A DNA stretch of 33,577 nucleotides from Nitrospirota bacterium (GTDB lineage Bacteria > Nitrospirota > Leptospirillia > Leptospirillales > Leptospirillaceae): contig JAMCWM010000017.1 of assembly GCA_023481175.1 (NCBI GenBank), positions 1 through 33,577 on the forward strand. The letters are read 5' to 3'. This document shows positions 25,077 to 33,577 of this stretch, one piece after another (position 1 is the stretch's first letter; each line of letters starts with the position of its first letter). Position numbers and translations under genes: made by a program. The notes under the pieces are model-generated. The model had not been told where the DNA came from, did no database searches, and saw only the letters and a program-made list of their open reading frames with translations.

Positions 25077-25907
25077 ATGACGAAGCCAGACGATCTTTTT
25101 CTCCTCGGACAAACGCTCAAAGAGGCCGATGGACTGATCGTGACAGCCGGGGCCGGCATGGGGGTCGATTCGGGACTTCCCGACTTTCGGGGACCCGAAG
25201 GCTTCTGGAACTCCTACCCGGCCCTGGGGCGCGCGGGAATCCGCTTCGAGGAGATCGCCAATCCTCGCAGCTTCGACCGCGACCCCGTCCTGGCCTGGGG
25301 ATTTTATGGCCACCGTCTCGCGCTCTACCGCCATACCCGGCCCCACGAGGGATTCGGACTTCTTTACGGGCTATCCGGCCGATACCCCCGCGGAGCCTTT
25401 GTCTTCACGAGCAATGTGGACGGACAGTTCGAACTCGCGGGATTCCCCGCAGACCGGATCGTCGAGTGCCACGGCTCGATCCATGTCCTGCAGTGTCTCG
25501 AGAACTGCCGAAATGCCCTCTGGAACGCAAGCGACATCGAGCCCGCCGTCGAGGCCGGGTCGGGACGCCTTCTCTCCCCGCTCCCCCGCTGCCCCCATTG
25601 CGGGGGGCTGGCCCGTCCCAACATCCTCATGTTCGGAGACTTTGGCTGGAACGACAGCCGGACGCGCGACCAGGAGCACCGCTTCCGGGCCTGGAGGCGG
25701 ACGGTATCACGCCCTGTGGTCATCGAAATCGGGGCGGGAACCGCCATTCCCACGGTCCGTCTCTTCGGGGAGGCCCAGCAGGCCCCCCTCGTCCGGATCA
25801 ATCCCCGGGACTGGCGGACCATCCGCCCGGGAGATTTCTCCCTTCCCCTGGGAGCCCTGGACGGGATACGACTCCTTCTCCGGGCCGTTGGGGAGGCGTC
25901 CTCCTGA
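25077..25907 (+). CDS. Sir2-family NAD-dependent protein deacylase
   Basis: A 276-residue sirtuin. Rossmann NAD-binding motif GAGMGVDSGLPDFRG (25-39), TSNVDGQFELAGF (111-123, family TxNxDxxxxxAG), catalytic H132 in ECHGSIHVLQC, zinc ligands C140/C144 and C172/C175, and RPNILMFGDFGW after the zinc finger. It cleaves NAD to remove acyl groups from lysine. The size fits small bacterial sirtuins, and the TSNVDG variant is typical of one bacterial branch. The start is ATG at 25077-25079, with AAAGG 9 nt upstream. The open frame extends far upstream, but that part is antisense to the methyltransferase. It has no obvious operon partner; a terminator lies 215 bp downstream. Confidence 0.9.
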   Translation: MTKPDDLFLLGQTLKEADGLIVTAGAGMGVDSGLPDFRGPEGFWNSYPALGRAGIRFEEIANPRSFDRDPVLAWGFYGHRLALYRHTRPHEGFGLLYGLSGRYPRGAFVFTSNVDGQFELAGFPADRIVECHGSIHVLQCLENCRNALWNASDIEPAVEAGSGRLLSPLPRCPHCGGLARPNILMFGDFGWNDSRTRDQEHRFRAWRRTVSRPVVIEIGAGTAIPTVRLFGEAQQAPLVRINPRDWRTIRPGDFSLPLGALDGIRLLLRAVGEASS

Positions 25908-26121
25908 GGAGAGGGCCATTGACGGACAACGGGCCGTCTCCTCCCCGGCCGTCCGCAAGGGACCCCTCAAAGCGAGGGAAATCGCCCGAACCCGGAGGGG
26001 AATCCGTTTCCGCAGTCCGAGACGGGGGCAGGCCACGCCTGCCGTGAGGAGCCGGTCGAGTGCCGTCTGGGACTCCGGCGGCCGGAAGACCCGGGAGGCC
26101 CGGACACTCCGGACCAGGAGA

Positions 26122-26145
26122 CCCCCGGAAAGCGGAGGTTTTTTT
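26122..26145 (+). terminator. Rho-independent terminator downstream of Sir2
   Basis: CCCCCG (26122-26127) pairs with CGGAGG (26133-26138) with one mismatch and a five-base loop, followed by seven T (26139-26145). Confidence 0.5.
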
Positions 26146-26212
26146 CGTCGGGAGCCTTTTCATTCTAACAGGGGCCGGAGGCGGGGGAAAGACGCCTCCG
26201 GTCCGGACCAGA

Positions 26213-26232
26213 CACTCTCGGGCACTCTCGGG
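26213..26232 (+). repeat. Tandem 10-bp repeat upstream of the aldolase promoter
   Basis: CACTCTCGGG occurs twice in perfect tandem, ending 18 bp before the -35 box. Helically phased direct repeats at this distance suit a transcription activator; no regulator is identified. Confidence 0.45.
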
Positions 26233-26250
26233 CTTGTGACTTTTTTTAGC

Positions 26251-26279
26251 TTGACAGCATCCGGACAACGGACTATAGG
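26251..26279 (+). promoter_or_regulatory. Sigma70 promoter of the aldolase gene
   Basis: TTGACA (26251-26256) and TATAGG (26274-26279) at exactly 17 bp. The predicted start is near 26286, giving a 270-nt leader. Confidence 0.6.
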
Positions 26280-26285
26280 TTCAAT

Positions 26286-26555
26286 AGATAAGATCTCGGG
26301 AAAGGACCCCGCGGGTTCCATGCTTCCCGTGCGACCCGGGGCGATGGGAAGAGGACGGTGATGCTTCTCACCGTCGTTTCCCCGGAGGTAATGACCGCCT
26401 CCGGCATCGGGGCGGGCCGGTTTGAAGACTTTTCTGAGTCTTCCGGCGAGAGCTGACGGGAGACGCCCCCATTCAGGTCCTTGCCGCCTGACCTCTCCCC
26501 CCCCCAAACCGGAGGCGTGTCGAGGGCGTTTTCCTTTTCAACCTGGGAGGATCGG
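26286..26555 (+). promoter_or_regulatory. Long hairpin-rich 5' leader of the class I aldolase mRNA
   Basis: Three perfect hairpins follow one another: GACGGTGA/TCACCGTC (26354-26375, 6-nt loop), CCGGAGG/CCTCCGG (26382-26404, 9-nt loop) and GAAGACT/AGTCTTC (26424-26443, 6-nt loop), the last extended by GCCG/CGGC (26416-26419, 26444-26447). Nearer the gene, ACGCCC (26463-26468) can pair with GGGCGT (26524-26529), which is followed by TTTCCTTTT like an attenuator; CGCCT (26485-26489) with AGGCG (26513-26517) is a competing pair. No open frame with a ribosome binding site occupies it. It does not match a riboswitch class known to me. Confidence 0.45.
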
Positions 26556-27473
26556 ATGGATGGAACGACCGTGAAGGCCCCTCTGGATGTCCCGGCGGAC
26601 CGCCGGAACACCTGGACCGAAAATTACCGGCTGATGACCCGAAACCGCGGACGTCTCTTTCTGATGGCGGGAGACCAGAAGGTCGAACACCTGAACGACG
26701 ACTTTTATGGCCAGGGGATCGATCCCGAGGACGCCTCCCCGGAGCATCTGTTCCGGATCGCCGCCGCCTCGCCGATCGGCTGTTTCGCCACCCAGCTCGG
26801 GCTGATTGCCCGTTACGGCGCGAGCTATCCCGATATCCCTTACCTGGTCAAGCTCAATTCAAAGAGCCATCTGGTCAAGACGGCCCAGCGCGACCCGGTT
26901 TCCCGCCAGTGGCAGACGATGGAGCAGGTCGCCGGATTCGTCCAGTCCTCCGGCCTCCGGATCGTGGGGGTGGGATACACGCTCTATCCCGGAAGCGACT
27001 TCGAGGCCGAAATGCTGACCGAGGCCTCCCGTCTGATCGTTGACGCCCACAGGATGGGGCTGACCACGGTCATCTGGTCCTATCCCCGCGGCAAGGCCGT
27101 CACCCGGGAGCAGGACCCCCATCTCGTGGCCGGGGCCGCCGGCGTCGCCGCCTGTCTCGGGGCGGATTTTGTGAAGGTCAATCCCCCCCTTTCCCCTGAA
27201 GGGACACCGGAGGGGCATCTTCTCTCGGAAGCCGTCAGGGCCGCCGGAAGGACGGGGGTAATCTGCGCCGGAGGACCGGAGACCACCCCGGAGGCTTTTC
27301 TCTCCCGGCTCCATGAGCAGATCCATGAGGGAGGAACCGTCGGGTGCGCGACCGGTCGCAATGTCCACCAGCGCTCCCTCGAGGAGGCCGTGAGCCTGTG
27401 CAAGGCCATCCATGCCGTGGCCATCGACAACGAAACTCCCCGGGATGCCCTGCGTTTTTTCCGGAAAAGCTGA
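26556..27473 (+). CDS. Class I fructose-bisphosphate aldolase (DhnA/archaeal type)
   Basis: A 305-residue (beta/alpha)8 aldolase of the DhnA/FbaB group. Features: RLFLMAGDQKVEHLNDDF near residue 35, PYLVKLNSKSHLV, GVGYTLYPGSDFEAEML, TTVIWSYPRGKAV, ADFVKVNPPLS (the KVN lysine is the likely Schiff-base residue) and GVICAGGPETTPEAF (phosphate-binding loop). It interconverts fructose-1,6-bisphosphate with DHAP and glyceraldehyde-3-phosphate. In archaea and related bacteria this group can also act in gluconeogenesis or in aromatic/sugar precursors, so the exact substrate is not certain. ATG at 26556 has GGGAGG at 5 nt; the longer upstream frame is leader. It is a single gene with its own promoter. 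Confidence 0.88.
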   Translation: MDGTTVKAPLDVPADRRNTWTENYRLMTRNRGRLFLMAGDQKVEHLNDDFYGQGIDPEDASPEHLFRIAAASPIGCFATQLGLIARYGASYPDIPYLVKLNSKSHLVKTAQRDPVSRQWQTMEQVAGFVQSSGLRIVGVGYTLYPGSDFEAEMLTEASRLIVDAHRMGLTTVIWSYPRGKAVTREQDPHLVAGAAGVAACLGADFVKVNPPLSPEGTPEGHLLSEAVRAAGRTGVICAGGPETTPEAFLSRLHEQIHEGGTVGCATGRNVHQRSLEEAVSLCKAIHAVAIDNETPRDALRFFRKS

Positions 27474-27594
27474 AGGGCCCGGAAAACGGCCTGCCATCCG
27501 CCCCGGAGACGGCTTCCGGTCCGGAACGTCGAAGGCCAAAGGGAGGCGGGCAGGAGGGATTCGCGGAATTACAAGAGAAAGGAAGGATTTTTTC

Positions 27595-27909
27595 ATGCCG
27601 ATCGGAAAGAGAAAAGCCTCGTTGGTTTTTTGTCTGCTGGTTGCCTGGCTTCTCGGGCTGGATACCCTCTCCTCCCCCCCGGCGTCCCAGGCTTCGGAAG
27701 ATTTTTCCGAGAAGGCCCAGGAGGCGGGAAAAAACCTGTCGAAGTCCGTCGAAAAGGGACTCCACAAGACGGGAGAGTACCTCAAAAGCGATGACTTTCA
27801 TCAGAAGGTCCAGCGGGTCACCGCCGGGGCGGCAGAGGCTATTCGGAAAAGCGGAGACTGGGTGGGAAAGAAACTGGACTCCCTCGGAAAAACGGGCTCC
27901 TCGAAATAA
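27595..27909 (+). CDS. Small exported amphipathic-helical protein
   Basis: A 104-residue protein of unknown function. A signal peptide (about 1-33, SLVFCLLVAWLLGLDTLSS..., cleavage probably after SQA) is followed by about 70 charged residues of amphipathic helix with repeating motifs: EKAQEAGKNLSKSVEKGLHK, KTGEYLKS, KVQRVTAGAAEAIRKSGDWV and GKKLDSLGK. Such Ala/Lys/Glu periodicity resembles apolipoprotein- or LEA-like periplasmic stress proteins. The ATG at 27595 has AAGGA 8 nt upstream; the open frame before it overlaps the aldolase stop region and is not needed. It stands 121 bp behind the aldolase gene and may be read through from it. No name can be given. Confidence 0.65.
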   Translation: MPIGKRKASLVFCLLVAWLLGLDTLSSPPASQASEDFSEKAQEAGKNLSKSVEKGLHKTGEYLKSDDFHQKVQRVTAGAAEAIRKSGDWVGKKLDSLGKTGSSK

Positions 27910-28046
27910 CGATTTCTGCTGGCAAGAGTCCGAAACAGGAAATCCTTTTTCATCCGCTTCTTTTGGTGTCTTCCTCTCCGACACTCTCTGATAGGACTTT
28001 CGGCTTTTCATTTTGATCGAAGTCCGTCAGACTGAAATTGTCGGAT

Positions 28047-28088
28047 TTCACGATTCTGACCCACCTACTTCACGATATTGACCCACCT
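28047..28088. repeat. Two 20-bp direct repeats, IS21-like terminal repeats
   Basis: TTCACGATTCTGACCCACCT (28047-28066) and TTCACGATATTGACCCACCT (28069-28088) are 18/20 identical with a 22-bp period. A TG lies at 28039-28040. Repeated 'TTTTGACCCACC'-like blocks near TG-ends are typical of IS21-family termini. No istA/istB is nearby, so this looks like a leftover end. Confidence 0.5.
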
Positions 28089-29141
28089 CTTTCATCAACT
28101 GCTAATTCTATGTTGCAATCAAAATAGTACCATTATACAATTGGACCATGAACCCTTCCGAAGGAGGAGCCATGGCCCGCACCGCAACCTACGAAGAACG
28201 CGAGATTGACGAAGCCCTCCGTCTTGTCAGCTCGGCCAAGACGATTCAGCAACTCCGGCAGGGACAGGCCCTCCTGATTCCGGCCCTGACCGGAGCCTCG
28301 ATGGAGACCACCGCCCGGATCCTGGGGATTGGGCGTAACCAGGTCTGTGTCATGCGCCGGGAGTTCCGGGAGCACGGAGGAACCACCTTCGCCGACAAAG
28401 ACCTTCGGGGCGGTCGGCATCGCGAACTCCTGAGTCTGGAAGAGGAGAAGTCCTTCCTGGCTCCCTGGCTTGAGCAGGCGAAAACCGGAGGGGTCCTGGT
28501 CGTCCCTCCCATTCATGCGGCCTACGAAGAACGGGTCGGAAAGACGGTTCCCCGTTCAACCGTTTACCGGCTTCTGAGCCGGCATGGATGGCGCAAGGTC
28601 ACACCCGATACCCGGCCTCCCAAGGCGAAGCCGGAAATACAAGAGGATTTTAAAAAAACTCCCGGAAATCCTCAAGGAAAAGCTGATTGGAAGAGACAAT
28701 AACCCTTTTTGCTTCTTTTCCAGGACGAAGCCCGATTCGGACGTATGAGCGATCCATCCCGATGCTGGGCTCCCCGCCCCTTCCGTCCCACGGTCCTGAA
28801 AGCCCTTGTCCGGGATTTCCGCTATGTCTGTGCCGCCCTTGGCCCTCAAGAGGGAACTCTGGACTGGATGGTCGCCGACGCCATGAATACCGACCTCATG
28901 GGAACATGTCTGGGTCAGGTGGGAGAGTCTCACCCGAACCGTGAGGTCGTCATGGTTCTCGATGGGGCGTCCCCCCATCGGGCCAAGGGGTTGGTCGTGC
29001 CAGACAACAATATCCAGCTGGTCTGCCTTCCCCCCTATTCGCCGGAACTCAACCCGACGGAGATTCTCTGGCACGAGCTCCGCGAGAAATTCTGTGCAAA
29101 CCGTGTGTTCGGCACGCTTGACGCGGTCGTCGATAAGGAGT

Positions 29142-30424
29142 CATAAATAAATAACGTGAACCTTTATCGGTTCGGCGAAATAACATAGTTCCACTCGCCA
29201 TGGAAGTCATCGCGGGCAATCCGGATGGTGGCGAATTCTGTGTCAGTCACCTTGACGCCCTTCGGATAAAGGGCCGAATCGATTTCGGCTTGCACCTTCA
29301 ACCCTTTGCGGGTTGTGGTGGCAGCGATCAAATTGACGATGACTTCGTGGCTTACCAAGGGTTGACCACGCCAATTCAGGCTGATGTACGAAAACAGGCG
29401 ATGCTCGATCTTGTTCCACTTGCTCGTGCCAGGCGGGAAGTGGCTCACCCGGATCGGCATATCCAGTTCATCGGCGAGTCGTTGCAACTCCAGCTTCCAC
29501 AGTCGCACCCGTGAGCCGTTGCTGCCGCCGCCATCAGCCATGATCATCAGCTCCCTGGCCGCAGGATAGACGGCCTGGCCCATGGCAAACCACCAGCGCC
29601 GAATCGTCGCCACGGCAAAGCTTGCGGTATCGTGATCGGTGCCCACGCTGACCCAGCCGGCGTTGTTTGCGAGATCGTAGACGCCATACGGATTGGCCCG
29701 CCCCAATTCTTCGTCTACAAAGTCATGGACCTTGACTGGTTCGGGCTCGCCTTGAGGGCGCCACTCCTTGCCGCCATTCTTGTAGGGACCGACCAGCTCC
29801 TTCTTCTTGGTGTCCACGGAAATCACGGGCTGCCCCGCACTCAAGGCCGCTTGTGTCTTGTCGTTGATGTATTCGAACTGGGCATTGCGGTCCGGGTGGC
29901 TCGCCCCCTCCAGCGTCTTGCGATTGCCTTGCAGGCTGTAGCCCATCTCCTTGAGCAAAACGCCCACCGAAACATGACTGATCGCATGCCCCTGCTCGCC
30001 CAGTTCACGTGCCAGTTGCATCAGGCTCTTGCACGTCCAGCGCAGCGGCGACTGCGGATCCCCTCTGGTTGCGGGCTCCACCAATCGTTCCAACGCCTCT
30101 CGCACGGCCGGATCCCGATCCGTCAGCTTCTTGCGCCCTGCGCCGGCCCGCCTGACCCGGCGCGGTTCCTCCGGCAATACCCGCTGTGGGGACTCGAGTT
30201 CCTTGATTCCGGCCAGGATGGACCCCCGCGCCACCCCGGTGGCCTGACTCACACGCTTGACGCCACCATGCCCCAGAAGCTTGGCTTCCACCGCCGCATG
30301 CAGTCGCCTTTGACGCTCGTCGAGAATCCCTTCGAGGGCTTGATGTCGGGCCGCAATCAATGCATCCGTTTCCATGCACCAAGGATATACCCACGTCTTA
30401 AATAGTTCAAGTAATTATTTTATG
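29142..30424 (-). mobile_element. ISAzo13-family insertion sequence
   Basis: About 1283 bp inserted inside the IS630 transposase gene. Imperfect terminal inverted repeats: 29142-29161 (CATAAATAAATAACGTGAAC) and 30405-30424 (its partner CATAAAATAATTACTTGAAC on the minus strand), 16/20 identical. It carries one transposase gene. A clean target duplication is not evident. Confidence 0.75.
29164..30375 (-). CDS. ISAzo13-family transposase
   Basis: A 403-residue intact transposase matching the ISAzo13 pattern: N-terminal helix-turn-helix region (VKRVSQATGVARGSILAGI), SVDTKKKELVGPYKNGGKEW, VYDLANNAGWVSVGTDHDTA, MIMADGGGSNGSRVRLWK, VSHFPPGTSKWNKIEHRLFS, and ending DDFHGEWNYVI. The acidic catalytic residues are in the SVDTKKK, MADGGGSNGS and KIEHRLF blocks. 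Start ATG 30373-30375. The length is standard for the family and there are no frameshifts, so the copy may be recently active; it disrupts the older IS630 copy. Confidence 0.92.
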   Translation of the reverse strand: METDALIAARHQALEGILDERQRRLHAAVEAKLLGHGGVKRVSQATGVARGSILAGIKELESPQRVLPEEPRRVRRAGAGRKKLTDRDPAVREALERLVEPATRGDPQSPLRWTCKSLMQLARELGEQGHAISHVSVGVLLKEMGYSLQGNRKTLEGASHPDRNAQFEYINDKTQAALSAGQPVISVDTKKKELVGPYKNGGKEWRPQGEPEPVKVHDFVDEELGRANPYGVYDLANNAGWVSVGTDHDTASFAVATIRRWWFAMGQAVYPAARELMIMADGGGSNGSRVRLWKLELQRLADELDMPIRVSHFPPGTSKWNKIEHRLFSYISLNWRGQPLVSHEVIVNLIAATTTRKGLKVQAEIDSALYPKGVKVTDTEFATIRIARDDFHGEWNYVISPNR

Positions 30425-30560
30425 CTTCCTAAAGTCAAGAAAGGACTGGAGATATTTTCAGAACAGCGTGAATCTGTTTCGCGCCTCTCTGGCTGGCCTT
30501 GGATTGTTAATAGTATCCTTTTGAATGCAAAAATAGAATTATAAGACCTTTCCTCTCCGA

Positions 30561-32888
<2,328 letters not shown>

Positions 32889-33005
32889 AGAGAGAAGCCT
32901 TACTGACTAGTAGTTTGTAACTAAAAAATATTTACATATATGTCTTCCCTTAGTACGATATCCGTGACAACCTTTGGTAAGATCACGGAATTGCAGGAGG
33001 GAAGG

Positions 33006-33383
33006 ATGGCCCGGACCACCCATCGCGCACCGTTGATTCTGAAACTTGACGAAAGGGAGCAGTTGGTGACCCTCTCCCAATCCCGGACAGCCCCGAAACG
33101 AGAAACTGAACGGGCGAAGATCCTGTTGCGCTATGCCGAGGGAAAGACGATCCAGGCCATCCATCAGGAACTGGGTCTGTCTCGTCCCACCATTTATAAA
33201 TGCCTCGACAAGGCGCTCGCGGCGGGAGTGGCGGTGGGGCTTCAGGACAAATTCCATCGGCCGAAGGCGCCCGAGATTACGGAGGAATATATGGTCCGGG
33301 TGAGAAGTCAAGCCCCCCTGGAGCGCGTGCCCTTTTTGTATCGGGGTGGCAAAATTCTCAATAAGCCAAGCGGCTTAGGATAG
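33006..33383 (+). pseudogene. IS630-type transposase, truncated
   Basis: A second IS630-family transposase N-terminal region, unlike the first copy: MARTTHRAPLILKLDEREQL, KRETERAKILLRYAEGKTIQ, AIHQELGLSRPTIYKCLDKA (helix-turn-helix) and GLQDKFHRPKAPEITEE. Start ATG 33006 has AGGAGG at 6 nt. After residue about 94 (near 33287) the family match stops and 30 unrelated residues follow before the stop. The DDE domain is missing, so the element was truncated or recombined here. Its left end is in the AT-rich 32890-32970 region. Confidence 0.75.
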
Positions 33384-33400
33384 CCATTTTTCCGTCGAGC

Positions 33401-33577
33401 TCAGATTGCCAGCCTCTCTGGAGTGGGACCCCCGCTCCCGATGCCGAGTTCCCGGGACAAGACTCTCCCGTGAATCTCCGACAGGAGTTCTTTTGTGTTC
33501 GTCTTCCTTGCGATCGGCTGTCCGCTATCCTGGCCTGTCTGCACTCTGATTCCTGGAAGGAATCGGATGCTCCAATA
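33401..33577 (-). other. Open frame running off the right edge, unknown
   Basis: A minus-strand frame of 58 codons with stop TGA at 33401-33403 (YWSIRFLPGIRVQTGQDSGQ ... TPERLAI). It may be the C-terminal end of a gene or mobile element lying beyond the window. I do not recognise it. Confidence 0.25.

Larger units (their letters stand above)
25908..26250. other. Gap behind the Sir2 gene, no gene recognised
   Basis: GC-rich DNA with hairpins but no supported CDS. ACGG/CCGT and GAGGAG/CTCCTC inverted repeats flank 25902-25955, right at the Sir2 stop. CCGGAGGCG (26175-26183) and CGCCTCCGG (26193-26201) form a perfect 9-bp stem with no U-tract. A minus-strand frame here is open but resembles nothing known. 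Confidence 0.4.
28105..30539 (+). mobile_element. IS630-family insertion sequence, interrupted
   Basis: Imperfect terminal inverted repeats of about 35 bp: left 28105-28142, right 30503-30539 (both begin ATTCTAT inward). TA flanks both ends (28103-28104 and 30540-30541), the IS630 target duplication. After removal of the nested ISAzo13 element it measures 1152 bp, a normal IS630 size. The right tip is only 21 bp from the katG stop codon. Confidence 0.8.
28172..30544 (+). pseudogene. IS630-family transposase, broken by frameshifts and an insertion
   Basis: N-terminal helix-turn-helix part (28172-28702), then the DDE part in LLLFQDEARFGR, VMVLDGASPHRAKGL and PPYSPELNPTEILWHE (first D, second D, E all present), up to DAVVDKE at 29140. 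The rest, LPKVKKGLEIFSEQRESVSR and LSGWPWIVNSILLNAKIEL, is found at 30425-30541 beyond the ISAzo13 copy. Around 28650-28710 the likely original frame (KKLPEILKEKLIGRDNNP) is +1, entered after an A7 run and left in the T-rich run, giving an in-frame TAA (28700-28702). The start uses ATG 28172 with GAAGGAGGA. Stop TAA (30542-30544) lies outside the element. Confidence 0.85.

Noticed and set aside
26175-26201. CCGGAGGCG palindrome as a member of a dispersed repeat family
   Set aside because: The 9-mer also occurs inside coding regions (cydB, AbrB-like gene) as ordinary codons, so recurrence is explained by composition.

Overview
The window reads as the chromosome of a GC-rich, Gram-negative respiring bacterium. 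The gene mix (a cbb3-like heme-copper oxidase, a sigma54-controlled cytochrome bd, heavy-metal RND efflux, a decayed sulfide:quinone oxidoreductase and KatG) would suit a metal- and sulfur-exposed acidophile of the Leptospirillum/Nitrospirota type. That placement is inference from gene content, not from a marker gene.

Layout. 1-166 (-): start of a heme-copper oxidase subunit I with its own promoter. 378-5012 (-): nfo, mlaE, mlaF, mlaD and a membrane-anchored metallophosphoesterase, tightly packed and closed by a strong terminator. 5020-5514 (-): a Met/His-rich Spy/CpxP-like periplasmic protein. 5976-11072 (-): NicO-like metal permease, membrane-fusion protein and HME-RND pump in one operon without an outer-membrane factor. 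11213-12061 (-): accA behind a near-consensus promoter. 12263-15316 (-): methyltransferase, cobU, cobT, cobS (nucleotide-loop assembly of cobalamin). 15379-16725 (-): a PAS/AAA+/Fis enhancer-binding protein divergent from cydA-cydB-cydX (16921-19813, +). The gap between them holds a full sigma54 -24/-12 promoter and a symmetric four-half-site array; this is the most informative regulatory structure in the window.

19889-20405 (+) is a decayed sulfide:quinone oxidoreductase, followed by an NCS1 permease (+), hup (-), a decayed photolyase 3' part (-), an AbrB-type membrane protein and a methyltransferase (-), a Sir2 deacylase (+), a class I aldolase with a long hairpin-rich leader (+), and a small exported helical protein (+).

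28047-33577 is mobile-element territory. IS21-like terminal repeats come first. Then an IS630-family element (TA-flanked, 28105-30539) is split by an ISAzo13-family element (29142-30424). katG lies directly behind it with a PerR/Fur-like box upstream, and a second, truncated IS630-type transposase follows. katG therefore sits between two IS630-type elements and was probably acquired or relocated with them.

Functional threads: alternative terminal oxidases and peroxide defence, divalent-metal export, envelope lipid transport, and cobalamin assembly. Two genes (sqr-like and photolyase) are visibly decaying.
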